From Thermoanaerobacter ethanolicus JW 200 (GTDB lineage: Bacteria > Bacillota > Thermoanaerobacteria > Thermoanaerobacterales > Thermoanaerobacteraceae): DNA of 64,000 nt. Below, one piece after another: positions 9,281-17,121 of the stretch. Below the pieces are notes generated by a model. That model did not search any database. It had not been told where the DNA came from and saw only the letters and a list, made by a program, of their open reading frames with translations. Each line of letters opens with the position of its first letter. Position 1 is the first letter of the stretch. Location: the NCBI RefSeq assembly GCF_003722315.1, contig NZ_CP033580.1, forward strand, positions 495,001 through 559,000, in the 5' to 3' direction. The position numbers and the translations under genes were made by a program.

Positions 9281-9408
9281 TCACAGCCTGATTAAAAATT
9301 TTTTTCACTTTTTAAGAGCATTACCGCTAAAATATGTTAATATCTGTTATTGGCAATTTGGGTTAATTGATGTATAATAAAAAATGAGAGTAGCGAAAGC
9401 TACTACTC

Positions 9409-10209
9409 TCACAAACTGATTTCATTTTGTGCCTGGTATATTACTTCTTCATCTATTTCTCTTAGCCTTTTAGAATACGCATAGAGAAGAGAAGCTGTTA
9501 CCAGGTTATTTATTATCCTTGGGAGCCCTTTTGTTAGAGAATATATTGCTTCATATGCTGATGGTGTAAATATATCATTCACCACTCCGGCTATTTTCAT
9601 TCTTGTTTTTATATAATCTTGAATTTCTTCTTTTTTTAGCCCTTGCATCACATACTTTATAGAAATTCTTTGCCTTAGTGCACTGTTTACATTCAAGGCT
9701 AGTTTGTTTCTTATGTGTGGTTGTCCTGAAAGTATCAATATATACGGGTTTTGAGAATCCATATTAAAGTTAAATATTATTCTCAAATCTTCAAGAACAT
9801 CGTTAGAAACCAGTTGTATTTCATCTAATATTATGACAGGAGTTATCTTCTGGCTATAGTAAAGTTCTGTTATCGCTCTTTGTATCTGGTGAAAGAGCGT
9901 TACTTTTTTGTATGAGGGTGTTTCGCCTAAAATCATAGCCAATGCTTGATAGAATTCTCTCACTGTGAGTGTAGATAGAGCAAAGTAACATGGTTTAAAT
10001 GTAGAACGGTTGAGGCTTTCAGCATATCTTCTTAATGCGGTAGATTTGCCTGAACCGGCCTCCCCAACGATAAGTCCTATACCCCTTGTTTCTTGTAAAT
10101 ATTTTAGCCTGGCATTTAATTCAGCAATGTCTTCACTTATGTAAAGGTCGTTTACACTTATCTCTTTAGAAAATGGATTAAATTTCATTCCAAAATATTG
10201 GGTAAACAT
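9409..10209 (-). CDS. ExeA-like AAA+ ATPase of the transposon (TnsC/TniB analogue)
   Basis: The 266-residue protein opens with YFGMKFNPFSKE, the start typical of ExeA/TniB-like ATPases. It has Walker A GEAGSGKST near residue 50, Walker B VIILDEIQ near 130, and an arginine-rich lid region. Such ATPases select target DNA and activate the DDE transposase. The ATG at 10209 follows GAGGTG; it starts 16 bp after the transposase gene ends, so the two are cotranslated. A plain secretion ExeA role is unlikely because of the transposon context. Confidence 0.9.
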   Translation of the reverse strand: MFTQYFGMKFNPFSKEISVNDLYISEDIAELNARLKYLQETRGIGLIVGEAGSGKSTALRRYAESLNRSTFKPCYFALSTLTVREFYQALAMILGETPSYKKVTLFHQIQRAITELYYSQKITPVIILDEIQLVSNDVLEDLRIIFNFNMDSQNPYILILSGQPHIRNKLALNVNSALRQRISIKYVMQGLKKEEIQDYIKTRMKIAGVVNDIFTPSAYEAIYSLTKGLPRIINNLVTASLLYAYSKRLREIDEEVIYQAQNEISL

Positions 10210-10225
10210 TGTAAACACCTCTTTT

Positions 10226-11542
10226 TTAATCAATGATATCGTTAAAGGATATCACTGTGTGTTTAATAAAATCAACTAACTCTTCATTTCTGCTTACAGC
10301 ATTTTTGTTTTGGGTGTATCCTATGGGAATTTTAGCATTATCATGAAAATTTACCTTATACGCTTCCCCCACTTTTTTGCCTTCATGAAAAAGTAGAAGA
10401 GGTGTATTATCCTTAAGCCACTGCGGGTCATATCTGACTTCTAAGCGCATACCTTTAAACTTTTCTTCTGTTTCATAAAGTATATTTTCCACTTTAAGTG
10501 TAGCATCTTTGTTTACTTTACGATTTACTCTTATGAGAAAACATTCATTCAACATATCTATGTCACCACACATATTTACCCTTGATATTTGAGACATGAA
10601 AAAATCTAAAGGACTCATGCCAATACTGCTGTGTTCTTTTCGGTTGTAATCATCCTCCAGCCATTTAAAAAACATCATATTGAGCTCATCTATACTCTTT
10701 ATGGATGTAGGATCTATTGTGCTTAAAAATCTCATTCTCACCGTATGAAAGAATCTTTCTATTTTTCCTTTTGAATGAGGTGAAAAGGGCTCAGTATGAA
10801 TAAGAGATGTACCTAGTGAGGCACATATATATTCAAATTGACTGCTTCTATATATCTTTCCATTGTCAGTGTAGAGCATTTTGGGTATTCCCCTTCTTAG
10901 CACTGCTTCTTTAAATGAGTCTCTTAAAGCTAAAAAATTCTGGGTATAGTAAAAGTGAGCATAGGTACACAGCCTGGAAGCATCATCTATATATGCAATA
11001 AGGTACGTTTGTCTCTTTGTTTTACCTTCTTTAATATATGGCCCATACATGACATCAGTTTGCCACAGTTCATTGATGTATTCATGGGAAAACCTCTTTG
11101 TTTTACCCTCTTTTTCTTTATCTAAAGATTTTACAGGAATGTTTTTCAAAAACCTATAGAATGTCGAAAGGGATACTTTATCCGGTGATATTATTCCTTC
11201 TCCTATCAATGTTTCATAAAGAAGTTTGTTTGGCATTTCAGGATGTTCAAGCTTCTTTTGCTTTATTTTCTCTGAAAGTTCAAAGTCTATCTTTCTGTAT
11301 TTGCCTCTGTCGCTTCGATAACCCGGCTTTAACGCTTCTATACCACCTCTTAAATACTGATATAGCCACCCTCTAAGTGTCTTGGGAGTATATCTTCTCA
11401 TTCCAAGATAAGGTATCTCAATAGGTTTATCGGAAAGAGCATCAAAATATTCTTTCTGATTTTTTACCTGTCCGTTTAGCACCGGACTTATCAGTGAAAA
11501 TCTCTTTAATGCTATAACTTCTCTCGCTTTTTCATCAAGCAT
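10226..11542 (-). CDS. DDE transposase with rve integrase core
   Basis: The 438-residue protein has N-terminal helix-turn-helix segments and an rve core with the DDE triad in LWQTDVMYG, LYTDNGKIY and KGKIERFFHTVR, followed by a Mu-type C-terminal beta domain. It is the DNA-breaking and joining enzyme of the surrounding element. The ATG at 11542 follows GGGGGA. It is complete, with all catalytic residues visible, so the element may still be mobile. Confidence 0.92.
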   Translation of the reverse strand: MLDEKAREVIALKRFSLISPVLNGQVKNQKEYFDALSDKPIEIPYLGMRRYTPKTLRGWLYQYLRGGIEALKPGYRSDRGKYRKIDFELSEKIKQKKLEHPEMPNKLLYETLIGEGIISPDKVSLSTFYRFLKNIPVKSLDKEKEGKTKRFSHEYINELWQTDVMYGPYIKEGKTKRQTYLIAYIDDASRLCTYAHFYYTQNFLALRDSFKEAVLRRGIPKMLYTDNGKIYRSSQFEYICASLGTSLIHTEPFSPHSKGKIERFFHTVRMRFLSTIDPTSIKSIDELNMMFFKWLEDDYNRKEHSSIGMSPLDFFMSQISRVNMCGDIDMLNECFLIRVNRKVNKDATLKVENILYETEEKFKGMRLEVRYDPQWLKDNTPLLLFHEGKKVGEAYKVNFHDNAKIPIGYTQNKNAVSRNEELVDFIKHTVISFNDIID

Positions 11543-11678
11543 TTATATGTTCCCCCTTCACTTTTTTGATTTCTTAATCGTAATTTTAGCTCATACCTGG
11601 GGGACATTAAAGGAAAAAGTTATGTTGCTAAGAAAAAATCAAAATTTTTATTTAAATTTTTCAGGTTTAATGCTAGAA

Positions 11679-12260
11679 TTATGTGAGAGAGGCCAGAAAT
11701 GATTTTTGGCAATGAGCATAAAACCGTTGGGAGAAGAGTGGTACAATGCTTATTATGTCCAAAATCTCTCTGGCCCTCTCTCTTTGTGAGTCAGTCTCAG
11801 ATAACTTTATGTAAGGGTCTATTTGCCTTAATCCGTATATGATAAAACTTAAATTATTCATTATCCTTTTGGTGTAAAAATATATATGCTGTCTTGAAAA
11901 TAGTATGGTAGGAAAGTTTCTTTTTAAGTCACTTATGAAAGAACTGAGAGTTTTTTCTCTTGTAAGTGTCTCTTTTAAAGACTTTACAATCATATTGAAA
12001 GAATACTGAAAATGGGGGAGACAGAAATCAGGAAGGTAGGAAAGAGTTCTTTTGCACACAGGACATATATATCTTCTTATGGCTATTTTTATACAGTTAG
12101 GTCCATCTAAATAGTAACGGTAATAAAACCCGTGCTTTTTTAGTTTTACTCTACACTTGCAATCGGGATAAGGACATCTATCTGGTGGGTCAGGAAAATT
12201 GTAATCTTTACCTTTATGTAAATATTCTTCAATGTTATCAACATGGAAAATTATTTGCAT
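11679..12260 (-). CDS. Zinc-ribbon protein of the transposon (DUF6431-like)
   Basis: The 193-residue protein begins with an acidic helix, then two CxxC-type pairs (CPYPDCKCR near residue 28 and CPVCKRT near 65) that would form a zinc ribbon, then a helical region. I believe this matches the family catalogued as DUF6431, which I recall next to similar rve/ExeA pairs, but I could not check. Position and composition suggest a DNA-binding accessory factor, possibly a target selector like TniQ/TnsD. The ATG at 12260 follows GGAGAGG; a TTG at 12275 would place the ribosome site inside the gene. Confidence 0.7.
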   Translation of the reverse strand: MQIIFHVDNIEEYLHKGKDYNFPDPPDRCPYPDCKCRVKLKKHGFYYRYYLDGPNCIKIAIRRYICPVCKRTLSYLPDFCLPHFQYSFNMIVKSLKETLTREKTLSSFISDLKRNFPTILFSRQHIYFYTKRIMNNLSFIIYGLRQIDPYIKLSETDSQRERAREILDIISIVPLFSQRFYAHCQKSFLASLT

Positions 12261-12277
12261 AAGTAACCTCTCCAATT

Positions 12278-12335
12278 AAAATTAATGCTAAAGGAATCTG
12301 AAAAAATTTTTTTAAATTCCTTTAGCATTAATTTT
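12278..12335. repeat. Perfect 20-bp inverted repeat in the transposon right end
   Basis: Positions 12278-12297 and 12316-12335 are exact reverse complements with an 18-base loop, just upstream of the zinc-ribbon gene. The hairpin could stop transcription entering from outside, or it could be a transposase or leader-RNA structure. Confidence 0.75.
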
Positions 12336-12400
12336 ATCACAAGATTATTTAATCTGAAAAATTTTATCGGTTTTGGGCTAAATTAATTTGAGAAATGACA
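12294..12400. repeat. Right-end repeats of the transposon
   Basis: TAATTTGAGAA at 12384-12394 is the inverse of the left-end motif. Weaker copies are TAATCTGAAAA at 12350-12360 and GAATCTGAAAA at 12294-12304. The spacing between copies differs from the left end, as in asymmetric Tn7-type ends. Confidence 0.55.
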
Positions 12401-13472
12401 AGGTCGGCAGGAAACAGAGTAATGAAGAGCATAAAGAAATTCATAGAAAGCAAATTAAAACTAAAAGTCAACGAAGCAAAAAGTGCTGTAGATAGACCAT
12501 GGAGAAGAAAATTTCTTGGATTTTCATTCTACACAAAAGAAAACGAAGTAAGAATAAGAATCCATGAAAAATCCATCAAAAGGTTTAAGGAAAAAGTAAG
12601 AGAAATAACCAATCGGAACAAGGGAATAAGCATGGAAAACAGAATAAAAAGACTAAATCAAATAACAACAGGATGGGTCAACTATTTTGGATTAGCAGAC
12701 GCGAAAAGCATAATGAAAACCCTTGACGAATGGATAAGGCGAAGACTAAGGGCATGTATATGGAAACAATGGAAGAAGATAAAAACGAAGCATGATAACT
12801 TAGTAAAACTAGGAGTAGAAGAACAAAAAGCCTGGGAATACGCCAATACAAGGAAAGGCTACTGGAGAATATCCAATAGCCCAATCCTAAATAAGACTCT
12901 TACAAATAAATACTTTGAAAGCATAGGTTATAAGAGTTTATCCCAAAGATATCTAATTGTACACAATTCCTAATGAACCGCCGTATACCGAACGGTACGT
13001 ACGGTGGTGTGAGAGGACGCTGAATAAAATAATTATTCAGCTCCTACTCGATGTGCGCCCGGCATGGGCGATAGCTAGGCGGTGAAAGTCCGCTGTGGGC
13101 TTGGTAGTGGGAACCACTAGCCAAGAGCAAGGGTGTCCATCGTGAGGTGGAATCTGAAGGAAGCTTAAGGCAAAATCTCGGTCTGATGAACAAGAACCAG
13201 ATAAGAGGCTGAATTGGGGTGGATGAGTTTGCGTAACAAAACGAAGTCCAACACTACCCGAATCCCATACAGTAAATCTGGCAGATATATGAGATGAAAG
13301 TTATCGTTCTTACCCGGGGAGGTCTCAAGGATAAGTCATGGAAGTAAAATCTGAAGTGACAACCCATGCAGTGATGTATGGCTGAACCTTGAGAAGTCAG
13401 CAGAGGTCATAGTACTTATCTAGACATGAATAGATAAGGAAGGACCGAACGTTAGGAGGTTTTGGAAATCTT

Positions 13473-14885
13473 ATGGACTCGAAAGATATGCAGAGACTGC
13501 AGACAACTCAACAAAGAGGCTATCCGTTGAATAGAGAAATGGAATTTCAAAAGACAACGGAAGTGCATAGTATATCATCGGCGTCGGAAGATGGAAGAAA
13601 CGAAGTACAAAGATATACCAGCAAGATGCTTGAAATGATAGTAGAACGAAGGAACATGGAAGCAGCATACAAGCGCGTTGTTGCAAATAAAGGAAGCCAT
13701 GGAGTCGATGGGATGGAAGTAGATGAACTTCTACCGTATCTCAAAGAAAACTGGGCAACCATAAAACAACAACTGCTGGAGGGGAAATACAAACCACAAC
13801 CAGTGCGAAGAGTAGAAATTCCCAAACCAGATGGAGGAGTAAGACTACTAGGAATACCTACAGTACTAGACAGACTAATACAACAAGCAATAGCCCAAAT
13901 ACTAAATAAAGTCTACAACCATACATTTTCAGATAGCAGTTATGGATTCAGACCAGGACGCAGTGCAAAAGACGCAATAAAAGCCGCAGAAGCATACATA
14001 AATGAAGGATACACATGGGTTGTAGATATGGACTTAGAAAAGTTCTTTGACAGAGTAAACCACGACATAATAATGTCCAAACTAGAAAAGCGGATAGGAG
14101 ATAAAAGGGTACTAAAGTTAATACGAAGATACCTAGAATCAGGAGTAATGATAAACGGAATCAAAGTATCAACAGAAGAAGGGACACCCCAAGGAGGGCC
14201 ATTAAGTCCCCTATTAGCAAACATAATGTTGGACGAACTAGACAAAGAACTTGAGAAACGAGGGCATAAATTCTGCCGATATGCAGATGACTGCAACATA
14301 TATGTAAAAAGCAGGTCTGCAGGAAACAGAGTAATGAAGAGCATAAAGAAGTTCATAGAAAGCAAATTAAAACTAAAAGTCAACGAAGCAAAAAGTGCTG
14401 TAGATAGACCATGGAGAAGAAAATTTCTTGGATTTTCATTCTACACAAAAGAAAACGAAGTAAGAATAAGAATCCATGAAAAATCCATCAAAAGGTTTAA
14501 GGAAAAAGTAAGAGAAATAACCAATCGGAACAAGGGAATAAGCATGGAAAACAGAATAAAAAGACTAAATCAAATAACGACAGGATGGGTCAACTATTTT
14601 GGATTAGCAGACGCGAAAAGCATAATGAAAACCCTTGACGAATGGATAAGGCGAAGACTAAGGGCATGTATATGGAAACAATGGAAGAAGATAAAAACGA
14701 AGCATGATAACTTAGTAAAACTAGGAGTAGAAGAACAAAAAGCCTGGGAATACGCCAATACAAGGAAAGGTGACTTAAGAATATCCAATAGCCCAATCCT
14801 AAATAAGACTCTTACAAATAAATACTTTGAAAGCATAGGTTATAAGAGTTTATCCCAAAGATATCTAATTGTACACAATTCCTAA
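13473..14885 (+). CDS. ltrA: Group IIC intron reverse transcriptase/maturase (intact)
   Basis: The 470-residue protein has the RT domain with the template-binding PVRRVEIPKPDGG start, fingers GFRPGRSA, palm GTPQGGPLSPLLAN and YADD at residue 270. A thumb/maturase domain and a C-terminal DNA-binding segment follow. There is no endonuclease domain, as expected for class C. It resembles the thermostable GsI-IIC enzyme closely. It binds its own intron RNA for splicing and copies it into DNA targets. Near the C terminus it reads RKGDLRIS where relatives and the broken copy have RKGYWRIS. The ATG follows AGGAGG at 13454. Confidence 0.95.
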   Translation: MDSKDMQRLQTTQQRGYPLNREMEFQKTTEVHSISSASEDGRNEVQRYTSKMLEMIVERRNMEAAYKRVVANKGSHGVDGMEVDELLPYLKENWATIKQQLLEGKYKPQPVRRVEIPKPDGGVRLLGIPTVLDRLIQQAIAQILNKVYNHTFSDSSYGFRPGRSAKDAIKAAEAYINEGYTWVVDMDLEKFFDRVNHDIIMSKLEKRIGDKRVLKLIRRYLESGVMINGIKVSTEEGTPQGGPLSPLLANIMLDELDKELEKRGHKFCRYADDCNIYVKSRSAGNRVMKSIKKFIESKLKLKVNEAKSAVDRPWRRKFLGFSFYTKENEVRIRIHEKSIKRFKEKVREITNRNKGISMENRIKRLNQITTGWVNYFGLADAKSIMKTLDEWIRRRLRACIWKQWKKIKTKHDNLVKLGVEEQKAWEYANTRKGDLRISNSPILNKTLTNKYFESIGYKSLSQRYLIVHNS

Positions 14886-14886
14886 T

Positions 14887-14964
14887 GAACCGCCGTATAC
14901 CGAACGGTACGTACGGTGGTGTGAGAGGACGCTGAATAAAATAATTATTCAGCTCCTACTCGAT
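14887..14964 (+). ncRNA. Group II intron domains V and VI (copy 2)
   Basis: Domain V is the hairpin at about 14888-14920, where ACCGCCGTA pairs with TACGGTGGT. Domain VI follows, with a long AT stem and an unpaired A in CTACTCGAT near the 3' end as candidate branch point. Copy 1 has the same structure at about 12975-13052. Confidence 0.8.
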
Positions 14965-15071
14965 TGACTTTATTAATAATTTTAGTAATGCTATAATTAT
15001 TTAAAGGTTTTTTATCCAGAATGGTATATATAATTCTTTAAAGGTAAGAATATGGCAATGGAGGGATAAAA
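14965..15071 (+). promoter_or_regulatory. Promoter region of the glucokinase gene
   Basis: TATAAT at about 14992-14997 is a good -10. A TTGACT straddling the intron end (14964-14969) is 22 bp away, too far to pair well, so the -35 is weak or TTTATT. GGAGGG precedes the ATG. Confidence 0.4.
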
Positions 15072-16019
15072 ATGGTGAAAATCCTATGCGGTGTGGACTT
15101 AGGGGGGACAAAGATAAGTACAGGGCTTGTAGATGAGAAGGGCAATATCATAAAGAGCATCAAAATACCTACTATGGCAGAAAAAGGGCCAGAAGAAGTA
15201 ATTAAGCGAATCGAACAAAGTGTTTATGACGTTTTAAAAGAAGCAGGATTAAAAATATCTGATTTAAAAGGAGTTGGGATTGGATCTCCAGGGCCCCTTG
15301 ATGCCAAAAGGGGGGTAGTTATAAGCCCACCTAATCTTCCAGGTTGGGACAATGTTCCCATTGTGGATATTTTATCTCATAAGCTGGGAGTTGAAGTAAA
15401 ATTAGAGAATGATGCAAATGCTGCAGCTATTGGAGAACATTTATTTGGCGCAGGAAGAGGTATAGACAATTTTGTTTATATAACTGTAAGTACTGGGATT
15501 GGTGGTGGCGTGATAATTCAAGGAAAACTTTATAGCGGAGAAAATTCTAATGCAGCTGAGATTGGGCACCATACTATAAATTTTAATGGGCCTCGATGTA
15601 ATTGCGGAAATTATGGGTGCTTTGAGGCTTTTGCTTCTGGTACGGCTATTGCGAGATTTGCTCAAGAAGGAATTCAAAATGGGAAAGATACAATGATAAG
15701 GGATTTAGCCAAAGATGGAGTAGTAAAATCGGAACATGTATTTGAAGCGGCAAAATTGGGAGATGAGTTTGCGGAAGAATTGGTTGACAATGAAGCTTTT
15801 TATCTTGGAGTGGGAATTTCAAATATCATGGCTTTTTATAATCCAAAAAGAATTGCCATAGGTGGTGGCGTATCCACTCAATGGGAGATGCTTTATGATA
15901 AAATGATGGAAACAATAAAGAAAAAAGCTTTAAAGCCTAATGCCGAAGTATGTGAAGTAGTAAAAGCAGAGCTTGGAGAAAACGTGGGTGTTTTAGGAGC
16001 GGCAGCATTACTTTTATAA
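15072..16019 (+). CDS. glcK: ROK-family glucokinase
   Basis: The 315-residue protein has the ATP-phosphate motif GVDLGGTKI near residue 8, the ROK zinc/sugar signature GHH-NFNGPRCNCGNYGCFE near 170-190, and the catalytic NDANAAA-GEH segment. It phosphorylates glucose, and possibly other hexoses, at carbon 6 with ATP at the head of glycolysis. The length fits Firmicute GlcK. It is followed 10 bp later by tag; both probably form one unit ending at the terminator at 16608. Confidence 0.92.
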   Translation: MVKILCGVDLGGTKISTGLVDEKGNIIKSIKIPTMAEKGPEEVIKRIEQSVYDVLKEAGLKISDLKGVGIGSPGPLDAKRGVVISPPNLPGWDNVPIVDILSHKLGVEVKLENDANAAAIGEHLFGAGRGIDNFVYITVSTGIGGGVIIQGKLYSGENSNAAEIGHHTINFNGPRCNCGNYGCFEAFASGTAIARFAQEGIQNGKDTMIRDLAKDGVVKSEHVFEAAKLGDEFAEELVDNEAFYLGVGISNIMAFYNPKRIAIGGGVSTQWEMLYDKMMETIKKKALKPNAEVCEVVKAELGENVGVLGAAALLL

Positions 16020-16029
16020 GAGGTGAAAT

Positions 16030-16602
16030 ATGAATAGGTGTCCTTGGTGTCTTAGTGACGACATTTACATAAAATATCATGATGAAGAATGGGGAGTGCC
16101 TGTTCATGAGGATAAAAAACATTTTGAGTTTTTGGTTTTAGAATCGGCACAAGCAGGTCTTAGTTGGATTACTATTTTAAGAAAAAGAGAAAATTACAGA
16201 AAGGCCTATGCTGACTTTGACCCTATAAAAGTGTCACAATATGACGAAAAGAAAGTAGAAGAACTCATAAAAAATAGTGGAATTATAAAAAACAGAAAGA
16301 AAATAGAGGCTTCAATACACAATGCAAAAAGGTTTATAGAAATACAAAAGGAATTTGGAAGTTTTGATCAATATATTTGGGGTTTTGTAAATTATAAACC
16401 TATAATAAATGCGTGGGAAAAAATTGAAGATATACCTTCTAAAACTGAATTATCAGATAAAATCAGCCAAGACCTTAAAAAGAGAGGATTTATTTTTATA
16501 GGTTCTACTATTATATATTCCTATATGCAGGCGGTTGGAATAGTAAATGATCATTTAATAAGTTGCTTTAGATATAAGGAGTTAGTTGAGACTTTTAAAT
16601 AA
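16030..16602 (+). CDS. tag: DNA-3-methyladenine glycosylase I
   Basis: The 190-residue enzyme starts MNRCPWC and has the HDEEWGVPVHED segment with the catalytic-site glutamates, plus the C-terminal NDHLISCF. Cys4, His17 and the C-terminal His/Cys pair match the Tag zinc site. It removes 3-methyladenine from alkylated DNA in base-excision repair. It is the last gene before a strong terminator. Confidence 0.93.
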   Translation: MNRCPWCLSDDIYIKYHDEEWGVPVHEDKKHFEFLVLESAQAGLSWITILRKRENYRKAYADFDPIKVSQYDEKKVEELIKNSGIIKNRKKIEASIHNAKRFIEIQKEFGSFDQYIWGFVNYKPIINAWEKIEDIPSKTELSDKISQDLKKRGFIFIGSTIIYSYMQAVGIVNDHLISCFRYKELVETFK

Positions 16603-16607
16603 TACAG

Positions 16608-16647
16608 GCAGGGCTTGGTGCAATTTGCATTGAGACTTGCTTTTTTT
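16608..16647 (+). terminator. Terminator after tag
   Basis: A 16-bp stem with one mismatch and several GU pairs (arms 16608-16623 and 16625-16640) is followed by TTTTTTT. Confidence 0.85.
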
Positions 16648-16742
16648 CTTTTACGAAAAAATATAATGAAATTAGGAAATACAAAAAAGGGTGAATATAT
16701 TTTTGCACAAAAGGGAATAATTACATTAGAAAATTTTGAAAG

Positions 16743-16967
16743 ATGGTGTTGCATATGGAAAGCATAGCAACGAAAAGGAAATGCTTTATATGCGAACAGG
16801 AATCACAAGATGGAATAGAAGTGTTAGGAAAATTTCTTTGTACAAATTGCCAAGAAAAATTGATAAACTTATCTCCTTTTGATGAAGGTTATGATTTTTA
16901 CAGGCAAAAAATGATAGACATATGGGAAGGCTATATGAAAGACATAAAATATGAAAACCGGATATGA
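16743..16967 (+). CDS. gin: Sigma-G inhibitor Gin (CsfB-like)
   Basis: The 74-residue protein has two zinc-binding pairs, CFICEQE and CTNCQEK, followed by an acidic helix ending DIWEGYMKDI. This is the pattern of Gin (CsfB), which binds sigma-G and keeps it inactive until engulfment during sporulation. In Bacillus csfB also lies just before xpaC/yaaO-tmk, so synteny supports the call. The true start could be the ATG at 16743 or the one at 16755; neither has a convincing ribosome site. Its last codons form one arm of a 15-bp inverted repeat whose partner lies 3.7 kb away at 20709-20723. Confidence 0.85.
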   Translation: MVLHMESIATKRKCFICEQESQDGIEVLGKFLCTNCQEKLINLSPFDEGYDFYRQKMIDIWEGYMKDIKYENRI

Positions 16968-16984
16968 ATTAACTAAACTATGAT

Positions 16985-17030
16985 AATAGATAGGCTACAC
17001 AGTATTTTGTGTATGCTCTATCTATTATTT
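16985..17030. repeat. Palindromic recombination-site-like structure at the Tn554-like left end
   Basis: AATAGATAG at 16985-16993 faces CTATCTATT at 17017-17025, around a centre with further imperfect symmetry (CTACAC and GTGTAT). Two inverted 9-11-bp arms around a short core is the layout of a tyrosine-recombinase crossover site. Confidence 0.5.
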
Positions 17031-17121
17031 TTATACATAAGTAAATATTAATATATATTGAATAATTGTAGTATATTTAGTATACTTGGTATATTAATAT
17101 TTTTGCATAGGAGGTGTTCCC

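Larger units (their letters stand above)
9197..12400 (-). mobile_element. Three-gene TnsB/TnsC-like transposon (rve transposase, ExeA-like ATPase, zinc-ribbon protein)
   Basis: The element begins TGTCAATTCTCAAATTA at 9197 and ends with its inverted partner TAATTTGAGAAATGACA at 12400 (one mismatch in 17). It is flanked by the direct repeat AGGTCGG at 9190-9196 and 12401-12407; the undisturbed site in copy 2 differs from this by one base. TGT/ACA ends, an rve transposase and a AAA+ partner are features of the Tn7/Mu/Tn5053 superfamily. Its three genes all point left. No cargo, guide-RNA or CRISPR genes are present. Confidence 0.9.
8350..12973 (+). pseudogene. ltrA: Group IIC intron reverse transcriptase/maturase, split by a transposon
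   Basis: The 5' part (8350-9196) encodes about 282 residues, including the GTPQGGPLSPLLAN and YADDC palm motifs. The 3' part (12408-12973) encodes the thumb/X domain. Joining 8350-9196 to 12408-12973 restores one 1413-bp frame of 470 residues, exactly the length of the intact copy at 13473-14885. The C-terminal segment here reads RKGYWRIS, the family-typical form, while the intact copy reads RKGDLRIS. The insertion is therefore the only inactivating lesion I see. Confidence 0.92.
7930..13052 (+). mobile_element. Group IIC intron, copy 1, interrupted by a 3.2-kb transposon
   Basis: The 5' end GTGCGCCCGG starts right behind the sulfur-operon terminator, and the 3' end CTACTCGAT is followed at once by copy 2. 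Positions 7930-8349 hold ribozyme domains I-III and part of IV, nearly base-identical to copy 2. The maturase gene begins at 8350 and is split at 9196 by the transposon at 9197-12400. Its 3' half, domain V and domain VI resume at 12408. Without the transposon and one 7-bp repeat, the intron would be about 1.91 kb, matching copy 2. The RNA might still fold, but the maturase is broken. Confidence 0.9.
13053..14964 (+). mobile_element. Group IIC intron, copy 2, intact
   Basis: This 1.91-kb copy starts GTGCGCCCGG exactly where copy 1 ends and finishes CTACTCGAT at 14964. Ribozyme domains I-IV fill 13053-13472, the maturase 13473-14885, and domains V-VI 14887-14964. The copies differ by only scattered substitutions in the shared parts, so they are recent relatives. 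Head-to-tail tandem arrangement means one inserted at the edge of the other, probably because the terminator target or an intron-end junction was reused. Confidence 0.93.

Noticed and set aside
9409-12260. CRISPR-associated or guide-RNA transposon
   Set aside because: The transposase and ATPase pair is present, but no cas gene, repeat array or tniQ-like sequence is found within the element.
12395-12973. A separate 192-codon gene for a maturase-like protein
   Set aside because: It is the 3' half of the transposon-split intron maturase; joined across the target repeat it restores the exact 470-residue frame.
14964-14997. TTGACT across the intron 3' junction as the -35 of the glucokinase promoter
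   Set aside because: It is 22 bp from the TATAAT, outside the usable spacing.
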